From: Mantis religiosa
Taxonomy: Eukaryota > Arthropoda > Insecta > Mantodea > Mantidae
Direction of reading: 5' to 3'
DNA length: 64,000 bases
Assembly (NCBI GenBank): GCA_030765055.1
Contig: CM060955.1
Location: forward strand, 153,388,506-153,452,505
Part shown: positions 46,856 through 59,190 of the stretch, in pieces
Numbering within the stretch: position 1 is the stretch's first letter
How the letters are laid out: the number at the start of each line of letters is the position of its first letter
Program-made: the position numbers and the translations under genes
Notes under the pieces: model-generated
Seen by the model: the letters and a program-made list of their open reading frames with translations, nothing else
What the model was told of the DNA's origin: nothing
Databases searched by the model: none

Positions 46856-47768
46856 CATATTTTCATTCCCATTCATTGGTTTTTCTTGACTATGGCACGC
46901 TGTCAATATGCCGTAGGTACCTCGTTTTGGTAAATGAGACAACTGGATACAAAAGAGTTGTATTAATGTTTTTGGCTGTAGCCATTCGTGGCATTACAGA
47001 CATCCCAGTGTTTCCTTTATTAAATTTACAAATCAAAACATCTTGTTCCATGAGTATGTAGTACGGACATTCATATGAATATTCGGAAATTCCTGTTGAC
47101 TGACACCTTCGTAACATATAATTAAATCACTGCTATAGCGGCAATATTTGTTTTAAGACTGTGTTGTGCTTCAGTATTCTGGGCCATGTTTAGAAATATT
47201 GAACAAGCGCTGAAAACTCCATTGAATTTTCAACATTAGATGTCATAATAGAACGCCAAATAACAGACACTTAAACAAAAGCTAGTCTTCATTTAAATAA
47301 ACTTTAAAGACTGCTGACGGTTACATAAGATGCTTACTTTCCACAGAGCCTAAAAAGAACTAAAGAAGAAGAAATCGACGTAGACCTTGAGCTATAGTCA
47401 AATACTTTAATGCTGGTCGCTATCTGTAACCTGGAAATTTTGTTTACTTTGTGTGGACTAGACATAAAATATTATGATAACCCATAATTTAATATAGATA
47501 TTGCTAGATTCAACAAATAACAAGGAATATCCACGAGTTGGTTCACAACAAGAAAATAAAAATGTATTTGACAAACTGTTTATTAAAACAAGATCTACAT
47601 TTACTCTTATCTGTTACAATTTATTAGTTATATAAATGACAGAAACAATAAAGGGAAATACAGTGGTCTACCGGGAAACATATTAACATACATACAGCTA
47701 GTGTAGAAGAAATTACTATCTCCATCAATTTACCTGAATAACTTAGTGGTTTAACTATGAAGCCTGGG
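46856..47768 (+). repeat. Tail, A module and partial linker
   Basis: Tail matches 6276-6560. The A module runs 47270-47400. At about 47688 the linker joins directly to the tRNA-unit body, so one tRNA-like unit was deleted here. Confidence 0.7.
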
Positions 47769-47983
47769 CTTGCCTCGGTAGCGTAGTTGGTAGGGTGTCT
47801 ATCTCATGTACAAGAAGTCCCGAGTCAGGGTGAGCTACCTGGATAAAGCTTTTTCGAGGATTTCCCTAATCTTAAAGACGAATGTCAGGTAGCTCTAAGC
47901 TATATGGACTCTGGACAAGTTGGGCATCCTTTCACTAATTTCATTCATCGTCCGATATGACTTAAGGTTGGAGGACGTATATA
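47769..47983 (+). mobile_element. tRNA-headed SINE at a shared site, copy 2
   Basis: Perfect 13-bp target duplication TATGAAGCCTGGG (47756-47768, 47984-47996). Same site as 41086-41303. Confidence 0.9.
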
Positions 47984-48123
47984 TATGAAGCCTGGGACAT
48001 AAGTACTTACAGCATAGTAAGTTGCCACAAGAGGTGCATGTCTCATAGCATATGAGAACCCCTAGTGGTTTACCGGGAAACATACGAGTCAGTTGGAGAA
48101 AATAATATCCGATCGGGATGTTG
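47984..48123 (+). repeat. Linker before tRNA-like unit 7
   Basis: Same as 41304-41442. Confidence 0.7.
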
Positions 48124-48197
48124 GCCACAGTAGCTCAGTGGCTTAGAGCAACTGTACGGACAGCGGCAGATCCGTGTTTCAAATCCCGGCTATAGCA
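48124..48197 (+). mobile_element. tRNA-like unit 7
   Basis: GCCACAGTAGCTCAGTGG start; CCCGGCTATAGCA end; anticodon loop ACGGACA. Confidence 0.6.
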
Positions 48198-49089
48198 CGG
48201 AATTTTTCAGTCTGGCCCAACTCATTCAAAACTGCAGCTTTGTTGTATATAAAAACATAAGTCGACAAGAGATGGGTTTTTTGAAAACAGAACTCCGCGA
48301 AAACTTTTATAAGATCCAAGATTTAAAAGTTTGATGTATGTCCATCCAAATCTGGTTCATCAGCTCAACTTATTTGTGAATTACTATAGCTACCACCTCG
48401 TTAAGCCCGTAATTTTTACAAATTAATTTAGTATTCTTGTTTATATGATTCGTATTATAACAGATAAATGTAAGCCTTCTTTGTGTAATAATTACTAACT
48501 GTATTAACTATTCGGTTTCTTTCTTATTAATAGAAGAATGAGTTAACACATCTCTCTAAAACTACAATATGGATCAGCACTTTGTATAGTAGTAAGGGAG
48601 TTAATGAGACTATAAAATTATCTTATACATCTTTCTCTCTATTCTTACATATTTGTGGATACACACACAACTTGTAGAACCACCAATTTACTATCATTAA
48701 CGTAAGTATTATGTTAAGTCTGGAATGGTTCACAGCTTTTCGTTTGTTTTACTTAGTCCTGCAACATAAAGTCATATCTGACGATGACACGAGGGAAATG
48801 AAACTCACACAAACCGAGACATAGTGAATGTAATGTCTTTCGGAAGAGAAGTTAAAATGGGTAGCGGCAAACCCCAAATATTAATTCTCTTGGCAATTCA
48901 CTAATTCCTCGTTCAGTCCACTCAGGTTTCGATTGCTTTGATTTGACAGCCACAACCTATAACTATATAAATCTGCTCTTACACATTCAACATTTTCGAA
49001 AAAGTTTATAATTAAAGGATATTGTCTTATTGCGTATTTGTTTTAGATTCAGGTGATACCAAAATATATACATACTTATACTGCAAGCT
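48198..49089 (+). repeat. Segment G, copy 5
   Basis: Matches the other G copies; noncoding. Confidence 0.75.
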
Positions 49090-49525
49090 TGACATTTCAT
49101 TTTTGGGTAGAATACAATTTCTCCTCTACCTACTATGTATATAATATTTAACAGTTAAAGGAGAGCACCACGAAGAAAACCGGTTAAAACCTGCCGTTCT
49201 AACGTCTCGCGTGTTTCCTGAGTAGCTGAGACTAGAGCGACACACAGTGGAAGACTTATGTAACACGCAGTACGCGAAGGATATCATAGATGTCGCGCAA
49301 GGTGTAATTGCTGTATGTATACAGATATGACTTAGCTATTAAAACTATTTTACAACACATTAGAACATCGACCTTCTTTTCTAAGTTTAAGCCATATCCT
49401 AAATGTGAACCTAAGAAAATTGTAGCTATATTGTTCACATAAACCAATATATACCGAAAGCAAATATTGAATTCTGGATTAAAAGTCTCCTAAAGCTGTA
49501 TAAGTAGCAAAAATTCAATCCTTAA
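49090..49525 (+). repeat. Core block B17
   Basis: Full core block with GACTAGAGCGACACACAGTG. Confidence 0.85.
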
Positions 49526-50111
49526 TTTTCATTGTTCATAGCAATACGAAATCATCTTTCTATATTTTGAGTAACTGTGGCACGCTATAAATGTGGGATC
49601 CATAGCTTAATAACCTTGGTCTTTCCAAATAAAATGCTGAACTGGGTACAGAAGAGTTGTGTACCTTATGAAGTTGTTTCACAGTAGACATTCCTATCAA
49701 ACATTTTGCTGCATCCTTTATTGTCCACATTCCTACATAGTAATTCTTCATGTAGGAGGAGATTACTTATAAACCCTGGAATAATGTAACTACTCCTGAA
49801 ATGTTTATTTGTTGTAATTCAATAGCATATTTTATTGGATGTTTTATAAATTTTGTAACATAAATGCTTGCTTATTTTAGACGTTTGTGCTGCATAAAAT
49901 CCAATTTCTAACTATAACTTACAACCTTAAAGTAATTGTTAGAAAATTTGTAAAACATAATAAAAATGAAAGTATAACGCACAGTAAAGGATTCCCAAAT
50001 GAAATGTATTTGACGAAACCCTAGTCTTTAATAAAATAAAAATTTACAGACATTAGACGCTGTCTGGATTCAAGAGCGTCTACAAGCAAATAAAAATGAA
50101 ATAGAGGTAGA
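49526..50111 (+). repeat. Tail after B17, mariner 3-prime trace and A module
   Basis: At 49745-49765 a short mariner-like end (GGAGGAGATTACTT). 49766-50020 matches 51611-51870 and 62366-62600. The A module follows. Confidence 0.6.
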
Positions 50112-50440
50112 CCTTGAGGAGTTCAAATCTCCCGCATGTTTCGTGAGTAGCAGTTACTGCAGCGACACAGACTGGAAGTCGCATGCAACACGAAGTACAC
50201 GCAGAGTGCGATAGACAACGCGCAAGTGTAATTGTTCTGTATAAATCTATCTTAGATATTAAGAACAGTTTAAAACGATAGAACAGTGATGTTTTGTTTT
50301 GGTTCAAATCATGCATAGAATATGAACGATAGTTATCTTTTGTTATATTACATATCAAATAAATATAGAGCAACAAGAGATATTGTATTTTCGAACAAAA
50401 GCCTCGTAAGACTTACATAACCTCCATAATTCCAGCACTT
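50112..50440 (+). repeat. Core block B18 (short subfamily)
   Basis: A-B junction CTTGAGGAGTTCAAATC. Only 924 bp separate its landmark from that of B17, the shortest full spacing in the array. Confidence 0.85.
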
Positions 50441-51227
50441 TTTAGATTATTTATTAAAATTAAGAGATTTTAGGTTTGACATTGTGTGTGCACATTTCAT
50501 TTAGCACTAGTCATTCATCACATCAGAGACATCCTGCTTTTTATTTGAATTTATAGTTCAAAACATGTACAGATGCGTACGCATTACCAAACTTTCATAT
50601 TGATTTTCGTAAATTCCTGTTGATTAACATATTTGTAACATTTCATTAAATCAGCACTGTAGCAGTAGTACCTGTCCTTTAAGATTATATTATACTTTAG
50701 TTTTCTCTTTTCTGTTTGGAAATTTGAATATGCTTTCCATAGTACGCCACTGAAAATGTGTTTAGTTTGGTTCCTATTTGTGATATTCAGTTTATTGTTC
50801 AAATTCTGTAATATCTGGTACTCTCCGGGATCTTTGCAGTTCAACAATTTGAATGGTTATAATGAAGGAAAATCGTAGACATGTCGGCGTTTAAGTTTCT
50901 CTTTAAATAACAAACTCTACATACTGAATGTCTGAATTCTGTCACAACATGTTTCTACGCTGAAAAATAATTTTAGTAGTTAATATATTCATGGAAATAA
51001 TTCAGTTAAGAGTCCGGTTGTCGTAAACTGCGATGGAGCAAGTATTGTTTAAATCTCGGAGAACTAAGTAAATTATTTAAGTTGTAAGTCGCCCTTTGTA
51101 GGTCTCACCTAGAGTAATGGTAACTAATGACGTCATAGCAATAACTTGTAGGCTATTATCTTTAGTGCTCTAAATCTGTTTACTAAATACAAAGAAAAAT
51201 GCTTCATTAAAAATCAGGTTCTAGAGG
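50441..51227 (+). repeat. Tail after B18
   Basis: Matches tails after B8 and B19 until about 51150. Noncoding. Confidence 0.7.
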
Positions 51228-51610
51228 TATCAATGCTCGACAATGTCATACAGAATTATTAGAAGCTTGTGGTAGACAGACTTAACCATATCGTACCGTG
51301 GCTTGGTGGGCGAATGCATTTCGTAGAGGAAGGGAAGACGTGGTGCTGAGGGACAGCAATCAGCAAGTGATGATATGCATGTGAATGCTGTTAGACCAGC
51401 AGCTGGGAGAATATCGTTGTTGGACAGAAATGAGCCCATGTGACTTCGATCTTTTTGCGAAAATGAAATTACCACTTAGAGGACTTCCTTTAGAACCGGT
51501 CAGGCAATTATGCCAGCAGAAGTGCAGTCTGTTTGATATTAGGGCAACAAGACGCTATGCACGGCATCCGGCGCTGATGTGTGGAGGTGAGTTTTTCATG
51601 TTTTAGGATT
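51228..51610 (+). mobile_element. Internally deleted mariner derivative
   Basis: Across shifting plus frames: RQCHTELLEACG, then YRTVAWWANAFRRGREDV, which resemble a transposase N-terminal (helix-turn-helix) region; then, after about 40 codons of unrelated or degraded sequence, MSPCDFDLFAKMKLPLRG, the region at the third catalytic Asp. The middle two thirds are missing. A different mariner lineage from the 10.7-kb copy, judged by this C-terminal motif. The antisense 81-codon frame is a shadow. Confidence 0.75.
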
Positions 51611-51911
51611 ACTTCCAAGCACTGCAATAATGTAAGTACTTCAAAAATCGTTTATTTGTCGTTAATTCAATATCACATTTTATTGCATATTTTTAATATT
51701 TTACAAGATAAATGCATGCTCATTTTAGACGCTTTTATTATATAAAATGCAATATCTAATTAAAAATTAAACCCTCCAACTAATTTTTAGAAAAATTGTA
51801 CCACATAATACAATATGAAGGTATAACGCACAATAAACGAATCCCAAATGAACAGTATTTGATAAAGTCCTAGAGCGTTTACAAACAAATAAAGAAGGGA
51901 GGTAGATCTTC
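51611..51911 (+). repeat. Segment after mariner derivative, with truncated A module
   Basis: Matches 49766-50020 and 62366-62600. The A module is shortened. Confidence 0.65.
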
Positions 51912-52240
51912 AGCAGTTCAAATGTCAGGCGTGTTTCCTGAGTAGCAGCGACACGGGGTGAAAGAGTCATGCAACACGAAGTACACGTAGGGCGTGATAG
52001 ATGACGCGCAAGTTGTAATATCTATGTATACATAAATAAGACTTAGCTATTAGGAATTGTTTACAAAGTAATAGGGCGATTATGCTCTGTTTTGGTTTAG
52101 AGCATATAGTAAATTTGAATTATATTAATTTGTGCGTATAAAGCATATAAAAACCAATATAGACCGACAAGAGTTATTGTATTTTCAAACAAAAATCTCC
52201 AAAAACCTGTATAAGGTCCCCAATTTGAACTGTTTTTCCC
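51912..52240 (+). repeat. Core block B19 (short subfamily)
   Basis: A-B junction CTTCAGCAGTTCAAATG. The GACTGCAGC landmark is deleted. Confidence 0.8.
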
Positions 52241-53629
52241 TATTTTAATTGAGCTTTACATTATTTTAGTTATTTTATAGATCTAGCTCGTATAGTTAAG
52301 AAGTAATCATTTTCTTTCAAATAATCTTAATCTTTCGAACTAAGATGCTCAACTGAGTGGGGAAGTTGTATACTTTTACGATGCTCTTTGATATTGTGTG
52401 AGGATATTATATTTGACACTAGACATTCCTAACATCAGAGACATCCTGATTTTTATTTAGATTTATAATTCCAAACGTCTTCGAATGCGTAGACATTACT
52501 GAACATTCACATCAATTATCGGAAATTCCTGTTGATTAACATATTTGTAACATTTCGTTAAATAAGTACTAAAGCAGTAATACCTCTAGATTGTATTATA
52601 CTTTATTTTTCTCTGCCCTGTTTGGAAATATGATTGTGCTTTATGGTAAGCCACTGAAAACGTGTTTAGTTTGGTTGCTATTACGGATATTGAGCTTACT
52701 GTTCAAATTCTATAACATCATATTCTCCAGGATCTTCGTAGTTTTACAAACTGATTGGTTCTAATGCAAGAAAATTGTCTACATATCCTTGATTAAGTTT
52801 CTCTTTAAATAACAAATTCTGCATACCGAATGTCTGAATTCTGTCACAACATGTTTCTACTCTGAAGAATATAATTTTAGTGGTAAATATATTCATAGAA
52901 GGAATTCAGTCAACACTCCGGTTGTCGTAAATAGCAATTAGGCAAGTATTATCTATGCATCTAAATTTTATTTTATACTTTGGTTAAATGGGATCCTTTA
53001 ATTACCTCTTGATCTTCTGAGGTAAGAAATAAATGCAGAGATAGGAGATCTAACTAAATTATTAAAGCTGTAAGTCTGCCATTTGTGCCTTGATGTAGAA
53101 TGTTAGTTACGTAATGACGTCATAGCAATAACTTATGATATCAAGTATCTTAATGGAAGAAGACTTGAATAAGATATATAATTACAAGAACCCTACATTG
53201 TTTTTGTTACATTAACAATGGTAACGTAAATAAAATCTACCCAAACAGGTACGGAAAAATGTTATATGAGAACAAATGTAAGACAAATCTATTATACCCT
53301 TAGGTAGAAAAAAAAATATATGTATGGCCTTGGACCAAAAACAAGATCAGCTACTAATCTGCTAAACTAAGCCTACTTCAAGCATCTTCATTGAGTCTTA
53401 TTTTGTATGAAATGTAACTTGGATATTATCTCAAACTCTTACTACAAATATGAAAGTTACGTCTAACCAAGACCTCTTCATACATTCAGCACAACTTATT
53501 GCCATCGAACAGCTATCTCATATATTATGAATAATGAAATATATGAATCAATGAATTATTTATTGTGCATATTCTAAGATTTTTCAACTTTAGGCTACAT
53601 TTATTTGTGTTTGCCTTGTTGCTACCTTG
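52241..53629 (+). repeat. Long tail after B19
   Basis: Matches 20001-21229 nearly end to end. Confidence 0.75.
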
Positions 53630-54245
53630 GCTTACATGACTTCTGCTCTGCCAGGTAGCTCTTAACCTCCATGACTCCTTGTTACTTAATTAGCCACTTT
53701 CTTACCCCCATCTTCCTTTCTTATATTCTTTACATTTCTTGCCCATTTTTCTTTTACTTTCTCTAAGAACTCACTAATACTTCTTACTTTCTCCTCCTTT
53801 CCCGTTAACTTTTTTATAGCTACCATCCTCTTCTCTACTTTCTTCCATTTTCCCCCTAAAGCATTTTCTCCATATTGCAACCTCCTCGCATTCTGTCACA
53901 TAGTGTTGTATGCTTTCTTTTCCCCCACACACAATTCACAAATTCCCTTTTCCCTACCTCTTATCCCTCTTAGGAATATTGTTCCTGTTATCATCCAAGC
54001 TAACCCTTCTCTCTCTTGCCTATTGCAGTAATCTAGATATGCTTCTAGTCCCCAGTTTCTTATTATTTGTTTGTAAAATTTTAAAGATTTAACACTTTGT
54101 AGACTGGCCCATATTTCCTGACTTTCTACATCTTCTATTCTGCATTTTATCAATTTACCCACATCACTTGTATTCCTTTCCTCTAATCTCCATATATCTC
54201 TCATTTCTACTTTTTCCATAATTGCTCCTGTCTCTGCCCACTAAC
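53630..54245 (-). pseudogene. Non-LTR retrotransposon C-terminal fragment, copy 3
   Basis: Minus strand, most open copy. The frame 53896-54219 (107 codons) reads VEMRDIWRLEERNTSD, CRIEDVESQEIW, WGLEAYLDYCNRQEREGLAW and ends RGREKGICELC. The next frame, 53686-53880, continues with KWKKVEKRMVAIKK. A C-terminal Cys motif after the RT domain is usual in several insect non-LTR clades; the clade is not resolved. RT and endonuclease are absent. Confidence 0.78.
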
Positions 54246-55015
54246 TATTTGAGTTCTCTAATCTTTTCTGCAATAACAAAATATATAAGAGTATTGTATT
54301 TTTATGCTTATAGTATTCTAAACTAAAAGGAACAGTTATGAAGTAAATTTTAGTATGATATTAATTTAAATAAAACATAAGGTATGCAATAAGGATTAAC
54401 TATCTGAGTAATCTATGTAAATTCTAAAATGAGTCTATTGACAAAGAAGGCAACAAATGAGAATAAACTGCTGAATATTTAACATGTGTGAGTCGAAAAA
54501 GGTAGAAAAAGGTAAGTAAATATCTGCTGGCCATTCTTAAAATTACATTATCTTCCTTACTACTGAAGAATGGGATGATCCATATGGTAGTTGTGGAGAG
54601 ATGTTAAATTGTTTATGTATTAATAGCATAGAAAAAGAAAAATTATTACTGTTATTAATTATTATACCAAGAATATTTACACATAGTTATAAAATTTACA
54701 AATATTGTAAGCTACTACCTTAAGCTAATCTTTTAGAAATATTATACAACATATTAAAATACGATGATAAAATGCAAAATTAAGGAATCCCAAATCTCTT
54801 ACAGTTTACTACTTATACAAATGTCATACAGAATAAAGAGCACTTCAGAGATTAATGTCAAACTGTACATTTGTCTTAAAATATCTCACATATACAGTAT
54901 ACTAGTCAAACCTGTTACACCAAATTTATATAAAATCAATCATATATAAAAATGTTCCATGTAGATAGCGCCTGGAGTGGGACATTTTTTTGGATGAAGC
55001 AGAACTTATCATTTC
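54246..55015 (+). repeat. Non-LTR flank and segment H, copy 3
   Basis: Matches 21831-23090 and 28561-29345. Confidence 0.7.
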
Positions 55016-55599
55016 GAGGTATGCTATAAACTAGTCCTCCAAAATATGAGGTATGTGCGGGTTAATTGTATCAATATTAGTAAGATATTTCACAGAAGTG
55101 TTATATATCAGTTACATATGAAATGTTTTACCTTTGAAGCCTAATCGCCCTCAATGGGCGGATGAATAGGATTGGCATACTGAACAAATCAGAATGGAAT
55201 TAAAACTGGTCAATCTGTTTGTTGTTTTGTTCTTATAATTACACAATGTACTCAAGAGAACAGAATAACACACTTCTAAACTCTTATATTCATATCTTTA
55301 TGCATCTCACACACAGTTTCCACATTCCAATTGCCTCTTTCCCCACAGCGCCCACACAGACTTCGTGTCACCATTTTATACTTTTCTTGGCTAATGTAAG
55401 CATCATTTAGCTATTTTCTTTCATCCCCCCGATAAGAACTAACGTTGGTCGAAGCAAATAAGAAGGAATACAAATGAAGTTTTGAATCCCCCGCCTTCCC
55501 TTAATTCGGTTTGGTCGCTATATTTATTAGCAGTATTTATTTTTCCCCGTTTGCTACACTCATTAATTAACTATCATAACAACAAGGAGGTACATGGAT
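55016..55599. other. Mosaic with SINE and 9-kb-like pieces
   Basis: AGCGCCCACACAGA at 55348 and a decayed SINE 3-prime end at 55385-55455 recall 9331-9470. No gene. Confidence 0.45.
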
Positions 55600-55975
55600 G
55601 TAAGAAGGTTTGTAGTTTCTTACTGTACGAGTTTTAGTAGCAATTTTAATGCAAATTCGTTAAAATCTATCTTAAACGAACCTAAAAAGTAAGAAAATGC
55701 CAGAAATGGAGCAATTACATTCCTCCTTTCCGAAAAAAAGCTCATTTCTCACTTGTACTGAAGGAACACAATCTTATTACATACTTAACTGTCTCATGTA
55801 GTTAACTTCTTCTCCCACAAAGTCGTTCCAACGTAAAAAAACGCTACCGTCCCCAAGGAAACAGATTTTGTAAAATTAATCCAAGCCAACTATGAAAAAG
55901 AGCATCCACGCCTAACATAATAAAAACATTTAATTTTTGGGTAGAATGCAACTTCTCCTCCACCTGATATGTATG
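55600..55975 (+). repeat. Segment F fragment and 5-prime stub of a B block
   Basis: 55600-55930 resembles segment F. 55932-55975 is the start of a B block (GGGTAGAATGCAACTTCTCC) that breaks off. Confidence 0.6.
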
Positions 55976-56340
55976 TAAGGTAAGTCGGAGAAAGATGACA
56001 TACTTAACGGTTATGTTGCTTTGTCATTGAAAATATAAAAAGTATCTCAAGATATTGCTGTATATTTAATTGTGACCGGGAGAAACATTAACCAGAGTTC
56101 TTAAATGTGAAGACATAAAATGGTAAAATTAAACTAATTGCTAAAAAACTTACATCTTACCCGATCATTAGTGGAAGATGAGAGCTAACAGTGGGGAAGA
56201 TAGAAGAACGTGCGGTAAGATGCAACGACACGAAGTTTGAAATTAAAAAATAAAGTAAAAAGAGCATTTGCATTACAATATATAAGACACTTTATAAAAT
56301 GTAAATTTAACGCATGTTAGAGACATGATACTTCGCCACG
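55976..56340. other. Unassigned insertion-like stretch
   Basis: Follows the broken B start and has no counterpart I can see elsewhere in the window. No coding motif. Confidence 0.45.
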
Positions 56341-56734
56341 GCATTGTTCAGCTGAGGCGGCGCGATGGACGAGTTCAAAGAGACGGGCAGTGCAGTGTGG
56401 AGATAAAAGCTCGCCGAAACGGAGAGGGGGGGAGAGACGGATTTCTGGAAAGTTCGTTTTGTTCTAGTACTATCTTGATTGTTTGAGAACATTCCGGGTA
56501 GTAAGTAAGGTATAAAAAGAAGCCACCGTACGCCACTGGGACAGTTGCTAATTGGACTCGTGTGCAAGAACAGCTGTGTGACCTGTGTTTGTGTTCGATG
56601 ACCTTGCAAGTTGTATTGTGTATATGACGTAATTCTGTGACTGTCAGGCTGACTAAGTGTTTCTTCGGAAATAAAGGGCAATTTTTGGTGTCTGTAACCT
56701 GGACTATTAATATCACCAACACAAAAAGTCACAA
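56341..56734 (+). mobile_element. LTR-like element with full left arm, no primer site
   Basis: 56341-56485 is the inverse of the leader seen at 61714-61862 (GTTCAAAGAGACGGGCAGTG here). TATAAAAAG at 56511-56519, GGAAATAAAGG near 56670, end GTCACAAT. The sequence after the end lacks the primer site, so this is a solo or 3-prime copy. Confidence 0.75.
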
Positions 56735-57234
56735 TACAATAGAAAAAGTTTATTTTGTTTATTGTTTGTTATTATGCACCCTGTTCCTACCTAGAATTGA
56801 ACATTGATATAAATTTTGGAAAATTTCTTTCCATTAATATATTTCTAATATTTAATTAAATCACCGTTGTAGTGGCAATACCTGTCATTTACAATTGTGT
56901 TGTACTTTAATTTTCTCAGCCGTGTTTGGAAATTTGGTTGTTCTTTTTAATGAGGTGCAGGAAACTCGGTAGTATTTCTAAGTGTAGGAGCTGCTTCGAA
57001 CACTCGATTGATTAAGAAAATTCTGGTATTTTTCAAGACTATTAATTTTACAAGTTTAGTGGTTCTAAAGAAGCTAAAATTTCAACATATCCGCGTTTAA
57101 GTTCCACTTCAAGAAACCTCCACTACTGACTCCAAAAGTCTATCGGAAGATGTTTGTACCCTAAATAAATATTGCGAAAAGTTTAGTATTTAGTAAAAAA
57201 AAAAATTTAAAAGTTTAGTTTGATGTAACAAATT
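56735..57234 (+). repeat. Tail segment
   Basis: Matches 3900-4279 and 39000-39424. Confidence 0.7.
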
Positions 57235-57680
57235 CGGAATATATTAACATTCCCGCTGTCGTAAATGGAGCTGCGGGAAGTATCACTTATAGTGTTGCCG
57301 AGGCATTGTTGTACTGCCATCGCAAAGAACAGCCGGCGCGTGGGTGAGCGCTGAACGCGTGCCGCGAAAGAGATAAAGACACAGAGATATTCTGAAATTT
57401 CCCACTGCATCGTGATTGTTACCAAACGAACGACTGAATTCTAAAACAATGTCCGGAGTGTTAGTTGCCAGTGAGTTGTTATTTGTGTGTGTGCAGCTGT
57501 GTAGTAATCTGAAGTGTACCACAGTGAACCCTTTCGTTTGTTTACGTGTGGTGACTTATGAAGCAACGACCTTAAAGACTGCTTTGTGTATGTTACGTCA
57601 TTCTGCTCCTGTTAGGGTTGTACAAAGTGTGTTTTTATTGAAATAAAGAGCATTTTGAATTTCTGCAAACATGACTTTGA
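57235..57680 (+). repeat. LTR-like module D, copy 3
   Basis: Matches copies 1 and 2. AATAAA near 57642. Confidence 0.6.
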
Positions 57681-58489
57681 ATTATACGAACCCACAAAGA
57701 TACAATATGTTTCTAGAAATTATTAAATATCTTGCTTAAGTGGCATGGTTTAATTATCTCTCGCCTTTCTGAGTTCAGAAATAAATGCCGTTCTGAGAGA
57801 TTTAACTAAATTATAAACATGGTCAATTACCCATTTTTGTTTGATGTACATTAATATAAGTTAACTAAGGACGTCATAGAAATAATTTCGAAAAAATGTA
57901 TCAAGAACCAGAAGGAAAGCAAATATAAATCATCATATAATATTCAGTTACAAAGAACCTGCATTGTTGTTAATGTTAAAAACGGTAACGTAAAAAAGTC
58001 TACACAAACAACTATGGCAAAATGTTACATGGGAACAGGTATAACGTAAAAGCCTCTATATCCTTTGGTGGTAAAAAGTTTTGACACTATTTGTGCCATA
58101 TGATTTCAAATGTAACGTATAACACGTGTTTAATTTCTCCATAATTGCACCCGCACAATATCTTAACTGAACAAATATGTGTTTACCTTTTAAACTAATG
58201 TTATGTTAGTTGACGTGGACAGTTAAGTAGCTTAGAAAAGACAATTCATAACAAGAAATATCATCTTAAGTAAGGCAAATACAATCCCTTCAGTTGTAGG
58301 AATATGTACATTTCTTTTCGCAGCTCCAACTTCCTTGCAACACTTTATCTCCACTTAATCATCTTCCCTGACATTAGAATGAATACAAATTCTAAATCAC
58401 TCGCCTTCCCTTATTCCGCTTCGCCCGCTGCTATAGTGGTTTTTAATTCAGGAGCGTATCGATGTAAGAACGTTTGCACTTTCTTATTG
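57681..58489 (+). repeat. Segment E copy and segment F copy
   Basis: E to about 58275, F from 58280 to 58489, then a jump into segment G. Confidence 0.7.
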
Positions 58490-58764
58490 TGATTCTAATA
58501 TCTTTGAGAAGAGATATTAAAATCTGTCATGGAAAACTTAAAATAATCATTCTCTTGGCAATTCACAAATTCTTCGCTCAGTCGCCTTAGATTGAGATTG
58601 CTTTGCTTTAAGAGCCACGACCTTATACCTATATGGATCTGCTCTTACACATTCAACATTTTCGAAGAAGTTTCTAATTAACGGACATTGTCTTATTTCG
58701 ATTTTCTTTTTAGCTCCAGGTGATACCAAAATATATATTTATTTATACTGCAACCATGACATTT
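58490..58764 (+). repeat. Segment G, 3-prime part only
   Basis: The F-to-G join at about 58490 deletes the rest of F, a B block, the A module and the tRNA-like unit. Confidence 0.7.
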
Positions 58765-59190
58765 AATTTTTTAGTGGAGTGCAATTTCTTCTCTACCTAC
58801 TATGTATATACTACTTAACACTAAAAGGAAAGCACCACAAAGAAAACCGGCACAAACCTGCAGTTCAAGTGGCCCGCATGTTTCCTGAATATCTGTGACT
58901 ACAGCGACACGCAGTGGAAGACTCGTGCAACGCAAAGTACACAAAGTAGGCAATAGATGTCGGGCAAGTTGTAATTGCTATATGTATACAGATATGTCTT
59001 AGCAATTAAGAATATTTTACAACACATTAGAACATCGACTTTCCTTTCTAAGTCTAAACCATATCCTAATATGAACAATGGAAAATTGTAGCTATATTAT
59101 ACACATAGACCAATATAGACTAAAAGGAAATATGGAATTTTGAAACAAAAGTCTCCTAAGCCTGTATAAGTAGCAGAAATTTAACCGTTC
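58765..59190 (+). repeat. Core block B20
   Basis: Full core block with GACTACAGCGACACGCAGTG at 58899-58918. Confidence 0.85.
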
